62,417 bases of DNA from Pseudomonas sp. Fl4BN1 (GCF_009908285.1 NZ_JAAARM010000036.1:1-62417), one strand, 5' to 3'. Positions 43,283 to 52,631 are shown, counted from the stretch's first letter. Program-made: numbers and translations. The notes: a model not told the origin generated them from the letters alone.

Positions 43283-44365
43283 TCAGGGAATCAGCCGGTA
43301 GTCGCGCAGGCGCTGCAACTGCTCGAGGACGCTCTGGTGGCTGTCGATGCAGCCGCTAAAGCCGGCCTGGCGGATCTTGATGGTGCTCTGCACCATGTCG
43401 TAGCCGGCGTTGAGCCAGCCGTCGACGAAGGGCCACGCGGCGATCTGTTCCAAGGGTGTTTGACGCAGGTCGTGAGCGTCGACAATCGCGGCCCACAGCG
43501 GCGCCTTGTCCGCCATCTGTACCCCGAGGTTCATCGGCTGTGGCGCGGCGCTGTCCAGGCCGAAGAAACCGGCGATCTGCGGCCACAACTGCTGCCAGCG
43601 AAAATGATCGCCGTTGGTGACGTTGAACACCTGTTGCCGGGCATTCGCTGTCGTCAGGGCCCACAACACCGCGTCGGCCAACACCCTGGAATCGGTGGCC
43701 TGGTGCAAGGCCGTCCAGGCCTCCAGGCTGCCGGGAAAACGCAGCGGCAGGCGCAGGGCCTGACTGATGGCGGCGAAGCTGGCGATACCGGTGAGGATGT
43801 TCATCGGTGAGTTGAGGCTGGGCCCCATGACTCCGTCCGGGCGCAGCACGGTCCAGGCAAAACCTTCACGCTCGGCTGTGCGCCACAGCAAGTCCTCCTG
43901 GTCGTTGTAGAAGATCGGTCCCATGAAGCGCGGGTCGCTTTCCTTGGCCGGGGTCTTATAGGGGCCCAGGTGTTCGCCATAGGATTTGCCGCCGCCGATC
44001 AGCACCACCTGCTGCAGCTTCGCTCCGGCCTGACCCAGGGCCTTGAGGCTGTGATCGAGCATTGCCAGGTTCGGCGCGACGCTGGCGGCCATGCTTTCAC
44101 GCTCACTGTAGGCGCAGAACACCAGGTCGGTGACGCTGGCCAGATCGGCAAAGGCCTGTTGGGTGCTGGCGGCATCCAGCAGATCGACGCGGATGTGCGC
44201 CGGGGCCGGGCTGCCGTCAAGCAGGCTTGCTGGCGGGCTGCGCCGGGCGGCGGTGGTCAGTTGCCAGCCTGGGGTCTTGGTCATCAGGTCGACCACTGCG
44301 GTGCCGACCACGCCATAGCCGCCAATGACCAGCAAGTGACGGGCCGGGGAGAGTGAAACGCTCAT
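43283..44365 (-). CDS. PRISE-like SDR (progesterone 5-beta-reductase / iridoid synthase family)
   Basis: 360 aa atypical SDR. N-terminal nucleotide loop LLVIGGYGVVGTAV; a Tyr in PIFYNDQEDLLW fits the PRISE NFYYxxED motif, the catalytic Tyr of enone 1,4-reductases; ALHQATDSRVLADAVLWAL and NVTNGDHFRW further match this family. It would reduce activated C=C bonds with NADPH. ATG 44365 follows GAGGT. Divergent from a LysR gene 96 bp away that probably regulates it. Confidence 0.8.
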   Translation of the reverse strand: MSVSLSPARHLLVIGGYGVVGTAVVDLMTKTPGWQLTTAARRSPPASLLDGSPAPAHIRVDLLDAASTQQAFADLASVTDLVFCAYSERESMAASVAPNLAMLDHSLKALGQAGAKLQQVVLIGGGKSYGEHLGPYKTPAKESDPRFMGPIFYNDQEDLLWRTAEREGFAWTVLRPDGVMGPSLNSPMNILTGIASFAAISQALRLPLRFPGSLEAWTALHQATDSRVLADAVLWALTTANARQQVFNVTNGDHFRWQQLWPQIAGFFGLDSAAPQPMNLGVQMADKAPLWAAIVDAHDLRQTPLEQIAAWPFVDGWLNAGYDMVQSTIKIRQAGFSGCIDSHQSVLEQLQRLRDYRLIP

Positions 44366-44460
44366 GGGAGATACCTCGAATGAAAGGATCGCCAGCATAG
44401 AGTCGTGCCCATGAGTGAAATAGACTGCCTGCCGGAACAGCATCTGTGAGTTGAATTCAT

Positions 44461-45363
44461 ATGGCGGGCAGCGAGACCAACCGGTTTGCCGAGATGGAAA
44501 CCTTCGTCAACGTGGTGGAGTGCGGGGGCCTGTCGGCGGCTGCGCGGCTGCGGCGCGTGACCCCTTCCTCGGTCAGCAAGCTGTTGGCCCGCCTTGAAGC
44601 GCGCCTGGGCGTGCGCTTGCTCAATCGCTCCACCCGCCAGTTGCAACTGACCCCCGAGGGCCGGGGCTTCTACGAGAACAGCGTGCGCCTGCTGGCCGAC
44701 TTGCGTGAGGTGGAAGGTGAGGCCAGCAGTGGCCGGGAGCCCATCGGCCGAGTGCGGGTCAACACCAGCGCGTCCTTCGGCCTGCATGTACTGGCGCCCT
44801 TGGTGGCGGAGTTCCTTCAACGGTACCCGGCGGTATCTTTGGACATGGTCCACAGCGACGCGCTGGTGGACCTCCTCAGTGAACAGACTGACGTGGCGAT
44901 TCGTACCGGGCCGCTGTTGGACTCGCAACTGATTGCCCGCAGGCTAGGGGAAACCCGCGGCATCATCGTCGGCTCCCCGGTTTATCTGGCCGCTCGCGGT
45001 ACGCCGCAGACCCCGGACGATCTGTCCCGGCACACGTTGCTCGGCTTCGACTATGCCCGGGCGTTGCCGGGCTGGCGCTTGGGCGTCGATGGCCAGCACA
45101 CCCTGGTGCAACCCCTTGGCCGGGTGCAGGCCAGCGACGGCGAAGCGCTGCGCCACCTGGCGCTGCACGGTGTCGGGTTGGCACAACTGGCGGCCTTCAC
45201 CATCGTCGACGACCTGGCAGCGGGGCGCCTGGTGCCGGTCCTGGAAGCGTTCAACCAGTCCCCGGTGGAAAGCTTCTACGCACTCTATGTGGGGCAGGGT
45301 GGTCATGTGCCGTCCCGGGTGCGGGTGTTCATCGATTTTCTGGTGCAGCGGGTGCGGCTGTAG
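44461..45363 (+). CDS. LysR-family transcriptional regulator
   Basis: 300 aa. Winged helix at residues 10-65 (LSAAARLRRVTPSSVSKLLARLE) and LysR substrate domain from GRVRVNTSASFGLHVLAPL. Divergently transcribed from the PRISE-like reductase gene, the usual LysR-target arrangement. Two to four charged residues precede the HTH. Ligand unknown. Confidence 0.86.
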   Translation: MAGSETNRFAEMETFVNVVECGGLSAAARLRRVTPSSVSKLLARLEARLGVRLLNRSTRQLQLTPEGRGFYENSVRLLADLREVEGEASSGREPIGRVRVNTSASFGLHVLAPLVAEFLQRYPAVSLDMVHSDALVDLLSEQTDVAIRTGPLLDSQLIARRLGETRGIIVGSPVYLAARGTPQTPDDLSRHTLLGFDYARALPGWRLGVDGQHTLVQPLGRVQASDGEALRHLALHGVGLAQLAAFTIVDDLAAGRLVPVLEAFNQSPVESFYALYVGQGGHVPSRVRVFIDFLVQRVRL

Positions 45364-45459
45364 TTTCTCCCGAATGCTGCTGCTCAGTTGCCCGGTTCCG
45401 TCTGTTGAGTGTGCCCCAGGCTCTGCAAGCCGAAAGCGTCCAGCCCGCCTGAGGGTTGT

Positions 45460-46344
45460 TTACCAGCTCATCTGCCCCAGGGCGTCGGCGAAGGCGGTCA
45501 GTTTCGGTGAGCACTGGCGCGACGGCGGATAGACCAGCGACAGCTCCCGACAGCGCCCGTCATGGGCTTGGAGAACCGGGACCAAATGGCCGTCGTCGAG
45601 GGCCTCGCGCACCGCGAACTCCATCAACTGGGCGATGCCGAAACCGCCGAGTACTGCGTCCACCAGAGCATCGCCGATGTCGAAGATCAGGCGCCCCTGG
45701 ACGGCCAGGTCCAGGGGCTTGCCCTGGTCCATGAACTGCCAGTCCACCAGCCGGCCGCTGCGCAGGTTACGCACCGTCAGGCAGTTGTGCCGCTGCAGAT
45801 CGGCCAGCCGCTGCGGCGTGCCATGGCGTTCCAGGTAGGCCGGTGCCGCCACTGTGACCCAGCGCAACGGCGCCAGGGCTCGGGCAATCAGGCGCTGGTC
45901 CTGGATCACTCCAGTGCGCACCACCGCATCGAAGCCTTCGTCAACGATGTCCACCACCCGGTCGGTCATCACCGCCTCGATGCTCAACGCAGGGTACAGG
46001 TCCATCAGTTGGCCTATCACTGGCATCACCACCTTGCGCCCGAACAGCGACGGTGTACTGATCTTCAGCACACCGCTGGGGGAGTCGCGGCGGTCCCGCA
46101 ACAGGTTTTCGGTGTGGGCCAGTTCCGCCAGCAGCGGCCCGGCACGGTCCACCAGCACCTGGCCGTCCGGGGTCAGGCTGACGCTGCGGGTATTGCGTTG
46201 CAGCAGGCGTACGCCGAGCTGCTGTTCCAGGCGGGAAATGGCCCGGGACAGTCCGGACTGGGTCAACCCCAGGTCCCCGGCGGCCCGAGTGAAACTGCGG
46301 GTTTCGGCCACGCGTACCAGTAGGCGAAGGGCGTTCAGATCCAT
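45460..46344 (-). CDS. LysR-family transcriptional regulator
   Basis: 294 aa. HTH RSFTRAAGDLGLTQSGLSRAISRLE, effector domain from GVLKISTPSLFGRKVVMPVI. ATG 46344 begins the usual MDLNALRLLVRVAE; the frame is open to 46386. Divergent from a 14-helix MFS exporter with a perfect LysR-type palindrome between them, so control of that exporter is likely. Confidence 0.87.
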   Translation of the reverse strand: MDLNALRLLVRVAETRSFTRAAGDLGLTQSGLSRAISRLEQQLGVRLLQRNTRSVSLTPDGQVLVDRAGPLLAELAHTENLLRDRRDSPSGVLKISTPSLFGRKVVMPVIGQLMDLYPALSIEAVMTDRVVDIVDEGFDAVVRTGVIQDQRLIARALAPLRWVTVAAPAYLERHGTPQRLADLQRHNCLTVRNLRSGRLVDWQFMDQGKPLDLAVQGRLIFDIGDALVDAVLGGFGIAQLMEFAVREALDDGHLVPVLQAHDGRCRELSLVYPPSRQCSPKLTAFADALGQMSW

Positions 46345-46376
46345 GATTAAAGTCATTACTGAAAGAGTGAATGGCG

Positions 46377-46393
46377 TGTTTATCATTTAAACA
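46377..46393. promoter_or_regulatory. LysR-type operator palindrome
   Basis: TGTTTA-TCATT-TAAACA, a perfect palindrome with six-base arms containing a T-N11-A core, midway between the divergent LysR gene and the MFS exporter gene. It is the obvious binding site for that regulator. Confidence 0.65.
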
Positions 46394-46442
46394 GCATGGA
46401 TGAAACTGGCGACCGGTTATTTTCCAGACAAGGATTTTCGCG

Positions 46443-47849
46443 ATGTCCGCGACCCCATTAGCCAAGCCGTCGGGCTGGATGCTGTTACTGCTGGCCACCG
46501 CGCAATTGATCATCGCCCTGGACGCCACCATCGTCTTTGTCGCGTTGCCGGAAATCGGCAACCGCCTGGGTTTTTCCGCCCAGCAACTGCAGTGGGTGGT
46601 CAGCGCCTACAGCGTGGCCTTCGGCGGTTTCCTGCTGCTGGGTGGGCGCGCGGCAGACCTGCTGGGCAAGCGCCGTTTTTACATCGTTGGCCAGTCGCTG
46701 TATGCCCTGGCATCCCTGGCTGGAGGCTTGGGCGGTAGCGCGCTGTTGCTGGTGCTGGCGCGTGCGGTGCAGGGCGTTGGCGGAGCGATGCTCTTCCCGG
46801 CGACCCTGGCCCTGATCAACACCTGGTACGCCGAAGGCCCGGCACGTAATCGCGCCTTTGCGGTGTGGAGCGCGGCCTCGGCAGCGGGGCTGGCTCTGGG
46901 CGCCTTGCTGGGCGGCGTGCTGACCCAGTACTGGGGCTGGGAAGCGGTGTTCCTGGTCAACGTGCCGCTGGCCGGTGCTTGTGCGCTGTTGGCTCGGCGC
47001 TGGATTCCCGCCGACCCGCTGCGCCAGCGCGGACGCCAGTTCGACCTGCGAGGTGCATTGACCGTGACCCTGGGTGGCACGCTGTTGGTGTTTTCCATTG
47101 TCCAGGGCCCGGAGTGGGGCTGGAGCGCGCCGGCGACCCTGGCTTGCCTGGGATTGTCCCTGGCGTTGCTCGGGCTGTTTGTCCTGCTGGAGCAGCGCAG
47201 CCGCGATCCACTGATGCCATTGCGTCTGCTGAGTTATCCACAGCTGCGCATGGCCATGGTGATTACCGCGCTGTTTATGAGCAGTTTCGGCGTGCAGTAC
47301 TACTTCCTCAGTCTGTATTTCCAGCAGGTTTACCAGTTCAGTGTGTTGCAGAGCGGCTTGGCGTTCCTGCCCTCGACCCTGCTCTGCACGCTGGGCATCT
47401 GGGTGGCGGAACGGGCGCTGCTGCGTTTTGGCCTGCGGGTGACCCTGGTCAGCGGTTTGCTGGCCGGTGCCCTGGGGATCGGCATGATGTACCTGGCGCT
47501 GCCCGGCAGTAGCGGATTTGTCGGCCTGCTGCCGGGTATCGTGATCATGAGCATCGGCCAGGGCATGACCTGGACCGCGATGTGGGTTTCGGCCGGGCAG
47601 GGCATTGCCGCTGCCGAGCAAGGGGGGGCGGCGGGCGTGGCGTCCACCAGCCAGCAGATCGGCGGAGCCTTGGGGCTGGCGCTGTTGGTGTCCCTGGCCA
47701 ACACCTTGAGCCCCACTGGCAACCAGGCTTATGGCATCGAGATCGCTACCGCCGCCAGTGCCCTGCTGGCCTTGCTTGGGGCCCTGCTGGCGTTGCGCTT
47801 GCCCCGCGGTCCAGCGGCGTTGCCGGTCTGTTCCGCGGTCCAAGGCTGA
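46443..47849 (+). CDS. MFS drug exporter, DHA2 (14-helix) family
   Basis: 468 aa. DHA2-type features: LDATIVFVALPEIG in TM1, GGRAADLLGKRR (motif A) and AGLALGALLGGVLTQYWGWEAVFLVNVP (motif C, read in parts); about 14 hydrophobic segments. Such proteins extrude drugs or small metabolites by proton antiport. AAGGA precedes the ATG. Under probable control of the divergent LysR. Its end lies five bases from the convergent EamA gene. Contains a perfect TTATCCACA at 47234-47242, presumably by chance. Confidence 0.88.
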   Translation: MSATPLAKPSGWMLLLLATAQLIIALDATIVFVALPEIGNRLGFSAQQLQWVVSAYSVAFGGFLLLGGRAADLLGKRRFYIVGQSLYALASLAGGLGGSALLLVLARAVQGVGGAMLFPATLALINTWYAEGPARNRAFAVWSAASAAGLALGALLGGVLTQYWGWEAVFLVNVPLAGACALLARRWIPADPLRQRGRQFDLRGALTVTLGGTLLVFSIVQGPEWGWSAPATLACLGLSLALLGLFVLLEQRSRDPLMPLRLLSYPQLRMAMVITALFMSSFGVQYYFLSLYFQQVYQFSVLQSGLAFLPSTLLCTLGIWVAERALLRFGLRVTLVSGLLAGALGIGMMYLALPGSSGFVGLLPGIVIMSIGQGMTWTAMWVSAGQGIAAAEQGGAAGVASTSQQIGGALGLALLVSLANTLSPTGNQAYGIEIATAASALLALLGALLALRLPRGPAALPVCSAVQG

Positions 47850-47854
47850 AGTGC

Positions 47855-48787
47855 CTAGCAATGGGGTTGCGGCAGGTGGCGACGCACGGCCCACAGGACC
47901 CCGGCCAGCAACAGCAGCGCGGCGGTGCTTTGCAGCAGGCTGGGCAGATGCTGCAGGCAGATGAAGCCGTAGAGCAGGGCGAACAGGGTCTCGAACACGA
48001 TCAACTGGCCGCTCAGGGTCAGCGGCAGGCGCCGGGTCGAGGCATTCCACATGCGATTGCCGAACCACGAGCCAAGCACCGCGCTGGACAGGCTCAGGCC
48101 CCAGAACAGCATCCAGCGCTGATCGCTGGCCTCGACCTGGGTGCCCGGCAGTGCAAAGCCCTTGGCCAGCAGCCAGACCAGAGCGCTCATCAGGCCGGTG
48201 GTGATGCCCCACAGGGTTGACCACTGGCTGCTGTTGAAGCGGCTGCTCTTCAGGTAGCGGGCGTTGTCGGTGGCGAACCAGGTCCAGCACAGCAGGGCGC
48301 CGAAGGCACAGAGCAGGCCCAGCGCGCGCTGGCCAAGTTCCGTCGAGTCACTTTGCGCGATAAGCAGAGTGTCGAGATTGATGCAGCAGATCCCGCTGAA
48401 CACCAGCAGCAACGGCCAGCGCAGCCGACGCAACGGCACGGCGTCGGCATCACCGCGTCCGGCCAGGGTGATGGTCAGCGGCAACAGGCCGACGATCAGC
48501 GCGGTGCTGGCCACGCCGGCCCATTGGATGGCACTGGCCAGGAGCATGAAATAGATCAGGTTGCCGGTCAGTGCCAGCTTCATCAGCAGTGCGGCGTCGC
48601 CCCAGGTCAGGCGTTGCAGCAGCTCTCGGGCCTGAGGTGCAGCCAGGAGCAGGGAGAATGCACCGTACAGGGTGAAGCGGGCGCAACTGAGCATCAGCGG
48701 ACTGAACTCCGGCAGCAGGCTGGGCACCACAATGGCCAGGCCCCAGACCGCACCGGCCAGGGCGGCATAAGCAACTCCGCGTTTCAT
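47855..48787 (-). CDS. EamA-family (DMT superfamily) transporter
   Basis: 310 aa, ten hydrophobic segments in two EamA halves (first YAALAGAVWGLAIVVPSLLP; second half from FGALLCWTWFATDNARYL). Members export amino acids or metabolites. ATG 48787 is taken because it begins the first helix; upstream in-frame starts add a Cys-rich stretch without hydrophobic character. Divergent from a LysR gene, its likely regulator. Confidence 0.83.
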   Translation of the reverse strand: MKRGVAYAALAGAVWGLAIVVPSLLPEFSPLMLSCARFTLYGAFSLLLAAPQARELLQRLTWGDAALLMKLALTGNLIYFMLLASAIQWAGVASTALIVGLLPLTITLAGRGDADAVPLRRLRWPLLLVFSGICCINLDTLLIAQSDSTELGQRALGLLCAFGALLCWTWFATDNARYLKSSRFNSSQWSTLWGITTGLMSALVWLLAKGFALPGTQVEASDQRWMLFWGLSLSSAVLGSWFGNRMWNASTRRLPLTLSGQLIVFETLFALLYGFICLQHLPSLLQSTAALLLLAGVLWAVRRHLPQPHC

Positions 48788-48857
48788 GCACACACACTCA
48801 CAGCGATTCATCAAGGTGCGCAGGCTAGCCATTGCTGAGCGGGTGGACAAAGGATAT

Positions 48858-48873
48858 ATAGGCAACTACCTAT
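48858..48873. promoter_or_regulatory. Candidate LysR operator
   Basis: ATAGG-N6-CCTAT inverted repeat in the 104-bp gap between the EamA gene and the divergent LysR gene, 19 bases before the regulator's GTG start. Confidence 0.45.
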
Positions 48874-48891
48874 TCTCCTGGGGAATATCTT

Positions 48892-49791
48892 GTGAGTCGC
48901 TTCGCTCGCCATCTACCGCCGCTGGAAACCCTGGTGACCTTTGAGGCAGTTGGCCGCAACGCCAGCTTCACCCGCGCCGCCACCGAGCTGTGCTTGACCC
49001 AGAGCGCGGTGAGCAAACAGATCCGTGCCCTGGAACTGTCGCTGAAAACCGAACTGTTCGAGCGTCAGGCCCGAGGAGTGAAACTCACGGCCAGCGGCGC
49101 CTCGCTGTTTGCCGAGGTCAGCACTCAGTTGGAGGCCTTGCTGCGCAGCGTCAGCCGTCTGCGGGCCGGGCGCGACGCCAACACCATTACTGTGCAGTGC
49201 ACCCACGCGGTGGCGCAGTTCTGGCTGTTCCCGCGGTTGCTGGCGTTCAACAAGCAGCACCCAGACATCACCGTGAGCATTCACGCCAACAACGACATGG
49301 ACGAGTCCAGCGTGGCCGAGCATGACTTCGCCATTCTCTATGGCGCCGGGCACTGGTCGTCCCTGGCGGCGACGCCATTGTTCGCCGAGATCGTCTACCC
49401 CATCGTCAGTCGGCACCTGGCACTGCCCGCTGTCAGCGAGCTGGCACAGTTGACCGAGCTGCCACTGATCCAGCTGGATGCCTCGGCATGGAACTGCATT
49501 GACTGGCGGGACTGGTTCCGCCATTTCGGCCTGGACTACAGCGCAGCGCCGGGTGCCATGGGCTTCAACCAACTGACCCTGATGTTCAGCGCGGTGCAGC
49601 AGGGCATGGGGGTCGGCCTGGGCTGGGATTTCATGGCCAATCAGTTGGTTGCCCAGGGCGAGTTGCAGCGAGTGGGCGCGTGGGCGTTCCGCACCGGCCA
49701 GGCAGATTTCCTGGTGCACGTGCGGCACAAGCGACTGTCCGCCAGTGGCCAGCTGTTTCATGACTGGCTGGTGGCGCAATGTGCTGAGTGA
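48892..49791 (+). CDS. LysR-family (GcvA-like) transcriptional regulator
   Basis: 299 aa, GTG start. N-terminus LPPLETLVTFEAVGRNASFTRAATELCLTQSAVS matches the GcvA-like subgroup (read in parts). Effector domain from about residue 90. Divergent from the EamA exporter. Confidence 0.86.
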   Translation: MSRFARHLPPLETLVTFEAVGRNASFTRAATELCLTQSAVSKQIRALELSLKTELFERQARGVKLTASGASLFAEVSTQLEALLRSVSRLRAGRDANTITVQCTHAVAQFWLFPRLLAFNKQHPDITVSIHANNDMDESSVAEHDFAILYGAGHWSSLAATPLFAEIVYPIVSRHLALPAVSELAQLTELPLIQLDASAWNCIDWRDWFRHFGLDYSAAPGAMGFNQLTLMFSAVQQGMGVGLGWDFMANQLVAQGELQRVGAWAFRTGQADFLVHVRHKRLSASGQLFHDWLVAQCAE

Positions 49792-49829
49792 GTGGCCCGG
49801 GACGTTGTGGCGAGTCCCGGGGTTTTGGC

Positions 49830-50083
49830 TCAGCAGCGGGCGCGGGGCACGCTGAAGCGGAACGCGCTGCCTGTGCCTGCTTCACTCAATGCCTGGATCT
49901 TGTCGCCGTGGCTTCGACGATGCCTCGGCTGATGTACAGGCCCAGGCCAGTGCCGTTGGGGTTGCTTTCCTTGAGGGGCCAGTCGCGATCGAAAACAGGC
50001 GGCAGTTGGTCTTCGGCAATACCTTCTGCGCAATCGCACAGAAAGATCAGAAGCTCACTTGGTCGGGCTTTTTGCACCGCCAT
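49830..50083 (-). pseudogene. Remnant of a sensor histidine kinase C-terminus
   Basis: On the minus strand one frame encodes EDQLPPVFDRDWPLKES then NGTGLGLYISRGIVEA, the G2 box of a HATPase domain. A second frame continues GDKIQALSEAGTGSAFRFSVPRA, the usual end of a hybrid-type kinase. The frames meet at GAAGCCACGG, where one missing C (GCCCAC) would restore EAHGDK. The N-terminal ~300+ residues and any response regulator are absent, so this is a decayed fragment, not just a frameshift. It accounts for the otherwise empty 49792-50158 gap. Confidence 0.75.
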
Positions 50084-50158
50084 ATGGCTATCAGAGGGGC
50101 TGACATCGCCAGCGAGGCAGAAACTCCTTTTTCCGCCTGACAGGTTCAGGCCTGGGGA

Positions 50159-50554
50159 TCAGATCCAGACATCGTTCTGCGCCGTGCGCTCGCCACCCAG
50201 GTCGCCGGTATTGAGCACGCCCTTGGGTTCGATCAGCAGCAGCTTGACCTCCTGCTCGGACCAGGGCTTGTGCTCGATCCCCTTGGGCACCACGAACATC
50301 TCACCGCTGCCGATGGACACCTGGCCGTCACGAAAATCGATGTGCAACTGGCCGTCGAGGACGATGAAGGTTTCGTCGGTGTCGGCGTGGCAGTGCCAGA
50401 CGAACTCCCCTTGCAGCTTGGAGATCTTGAACTGGTAGTTGTTCATCTCGGCAATCACCTTGGGCGTCCAGTGTTCGCTGAACAGGCCGAGTTTCTGGGC
50501 GAAGTTGATGCTCTTGTAGGTGCGTTGCGCAGTAGGGGCAGCGGGGCTGTGCAT
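50159..50554 (-). CDS. Cupin-domain protein
   Basis: 131 aa, single small beta-barrel cupin. Metal-binding motif 1 is seen as WHCHADTDETFIVLDGQL (two His, one Glu) and motif 2 as MFVVPKGIEHKP. ATG 50554 with GGAG six bases upstream is preferred to GTG 50566. Substrate unknown; isolated gene between the kinase remnant and an AraC gene. Confidence 0.83.
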   Translation of the reverse strand: MHSPAAPTAQRTYKSINFAQKLGLFSEHWTPKVIAEMNNYQFKISKLQGEFVWHCHADTDETFIVLDGQLHIDFRDGQVSIGSGEMFVVPKGIEHKPWSEQEVKLLLIEPKGVLNTGDLGGERTAQNDVWI

Positions 50555-50634
50555 GGGTGGCTCCACATCAGTGATGAATGAGCCGTGAGGGTAAACAGCC
50601 AGCGGTGGTGGATTCTTGAACGATTGTGCGTGAC

Positions 50635-51444
50635 TCAGCGGCCGAGCATCTTCAACCAGCGTGCCGGCGGCAGACCGAAGGCCTGGCGAAATTGCCGGGT
50701 CATGTGGCTCTGGTCGGCAAAGCCTGCCATCAGCGCCGCGCTGGCCAGGGGTTGGCCCTGTACCAGCAGGGCACGCACCAGGTCCAGGCGACGCATGCTC
50801 AGGTAGCGATAGGGGCTGGTGCCGAACAGCAGGCGAAAATCCCGGGACAGGCTCCAGCGATCGCGTTCGCTGTGGGCGGCCAGTTCGTCCAGGGTGATGG
50901 TGCGATCCAGGGCACTGTGGATGTATTCCCTGGCGCGCTCGGCCGCCACATAGTCGAAGCGCTGCCGGGGCACGGTGACGCCACCGACGCGCCTCAGGGC
51001 GTGGCTCAGATCGAACAGGGCGTCCTCCTGTTCCAGCGGGTCCAGGGGGTTGTCGAGGCTGCGCAACAAGGCCTCGGTGGCGGCGAACAGTCGCGGATCA
51101 TCGGACAGGCCGCCGGCAATGAATGGCAACGGCTGGCCGCCGAGGATCTGCTGGATCAGTGCCGGCTCGACGTACAGCATGCGGTAGTGAAAACCGTCGC
51201 CGGTGCCGGCTTCGCCATCGTGGGCCTCATCGGGGTGCAGGACCATGGTTGCGCCCGGCAGGCTGTGGCGCCAGCCGCCGCGGTACTGGAAACTCTGCAC
51301 CCCGCGCAGGGTGCGGCCGATGGCGTAGGTATCGTGGCGGTGCATGTCATAGCCATGGCCGGCGAAATACGCCTCGATGCGCTCCAGGCCCCGGGCGGGC
51401 GGCGCGCGGTGAACCCAGTCGGTGACAGCTGCGGGTTTGGCCAT
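50635..51444 (-). CDS. AraC-family transcriptional regulator
   Basis: 269 aa. N-terminal AraC-type cupin domain (HDTYAIGRTLRGVQSFQYRGG, HPDEAHDGEAG) and two C-terminal HTHs (ITLDELAAHSERDRWSLSRDF; LASAALMAGFADQSHMTRQFR). Regulators of this kind often control a neighbouring LysE-type exporter, and a LysE gene lies about 0.5 kb to the right on the other strand. Confidence 0.88.
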   Translation of the reverse strand: MAKPAAVTDWVHRAPPARGLERIEAYFAGHGYDMHRHDTYAIGRTLRGVQSFQYRGGWRHSLPGATMVLHPDEAHDGEAGTGDGFHYRMLYVEPALIQQILGGQPLPFIAGGLSDDPRLFAATEALLRSLDNPLDPLEQEDALFDLSHALRRVGGVTVPRQRFDYVAAERAREYIHSALDRTITLDELAAHSERDRWSLSRDFRLLFGTSPYRYLSMRRLDLVRALLVQGQPLASAALMAGFADQSHMTRQFRQAFGLPPARWLKMLGR

Positions 51445-51517
51445 GGAACGGTCCTGATGGATGAAACCAAGGGCCGTACGTTAACTCAGGGGCGCGCTGG
51501 CTGTCTTGCTCCAGGGC

Positions 51518-51862
51518 TCACGCAGCATCGGGCCCGGTGCCCGGGGCCTGTTTGCCCAGGTGGCCGAGTTCGATGGGCGCCTTGATGTAGAACAGCGAAA
51601 AGTCTTCGCCCTGCAAGCGCTCGAACAGCTGCTGCGATTCCGCTTCGCTGATGGCCAGGCGAATCTCCAGGGGCTGGTCGGCCAGCTCGAAGAAATGCGC
51701 CGAGTGCAGGTGCCCGGAGTGACCGAAGCCTTCGATGGCGGTGGACAGCGTAGCGCCGCGCAGGCCCATCTGCCGGGCCAGGTCGACCACCCAGTCGCCG
51801 AGCATCTTGCCGTGGTAGCGACGGTTCTGCTGAGTGAAGAAAATCACCAGATAGCCTTTCAT
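51518..51862 (-). CDS. DUF190 family protein
   Basis: 114 aa. The N-terminus KGYLVIFFTQQNRRYHGKML and AIEGFGHSGHLHS match the DUF190 family (PF02641), a ferredoxin-like fold thought to bind nucleotides and often linked to CrcB fluoride channels. No crcB gene is adjacent here. GGAG precedes the ATG. Confidence 0.82.
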   Translation of the reverse strand: MKGYLVIFFTQQNRRYHGKMLGDWVVDLARQMGLRGATLSTAIEGFGHSGHLHSAHFFELADQPLEIRLAISEAESQQLFERLQGEDFSLFYIKAPIELGHLGKQAPGTGPDAA

Positions 51863-51988
51863 GATTGCTCTCCTGCAACGTTGCTGCCGGTTCCTTGAGC
51901 ATAGTTGCGGGCCCCATCGGCGGTTGCCTGAGCGGGCGCGAGTGGAGTAGCGTCAGCCCCCAGCCCCTCTTCACGGTCACCTGCACTC

Positions 51989-52630
51989 ATGCACGCCTCA
52001 CACCTGGTTTATCTCGCTCCGCTGTTGTCGCTGGCCCTGCTCTGGAGCGTGGCGGTGATCACCCCCGGACCGAACTTTTTCACCACCGCACAACTGGCGG
52101 CGGGCTGTTCGCGGCGCCATGGCCTGTTCGCGGCCCTGGGGGTGGCCAGCGGCACCGTGCTCTGGGGGCTGGCGGGAGGCTTGGGCATCAAGTCGCTGTT
52201 CAGCGCGGCGCCGGCGCTGTTTGTGTTGTTCAAGGTCGCCGGTGGCTGTTACCTGATCTACCTGGGGCTCAAGCAGTTCCAGCGCAAGCCGGCCCTGGAC
52301 ACCCCAACCGCCGATGGCGTGGCCCATGCTTCGCGCAGCCTGTTCTCGGCCTACCGGCTGGGCTTTCTCGGCAACATGACCAACCCCAAGTCGGCGCTGT
52401 TCGTGGCCACGATCTTTGCCACTTCGATGCCGGCCTCCCCACCGCCGCTGTTGCTGGGGCTGGCGGTGCTGACCATGGCCGGCCTGTCGCTGTCCTGGTA
52501 CTGCTGCGTGGCGCTGTTTTTCGCCAGCAGCCGGGTGGCCGGGTTCTATGCCCGGGCCCGTCGATGGCTGGACCGCCTGGCCGGTGGCTGTTATGTGCTG
52601 TTTGGCGGGCATCTGCTGGCCAACCGTTGA
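51989..52630 (+). CDS. LysE/RhtB-family amino-acid exporter
   Basis: 213 aa, about six hydrophobic segments. Family motif ITPGPNFFTTAQLAAGCSRRHGL near residue 27 and GFLGNMTNPKSALFVATIF near residue 130. Exports amino acids or homoserine lactones; substrate not defined. The AraC regulator at 50635-51444 is a candidate controller. Weak ribosome-binding site. Confidence 0.87.
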   Translation: MHASHLVYLAPLLSLALLWSVAVITPGPNFFTTAQLAAGCSRRHGLFAALGVASGTVLWGLAGGLGIKSLFSAAPALFVLFKVAGGCYLIYLGLKQFQRKPALDTPTADGVAHASRSLFSAYRLGFLGNMTNPKSALFVATIFATSMPASPPPLLLGLAVLTMAGLSLSWYCCVALFFASSRVAGFYARARRWLDRLAGGCYVLFGGHLLANR

Positions 52631-52631
52631 A

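Noticed and set aside
47234..47242. DnaA box inside the MFS gene
   Set aside because: Single perfect TTATCCACA within coding sequence, no cluster or AT-rich element; likely chance.
46485..48290. 601-codon open frame antisense to the DHA2 exporter
   Set aside because: Gln/Arg/Ala-rich antisense shadow covering two real genes.
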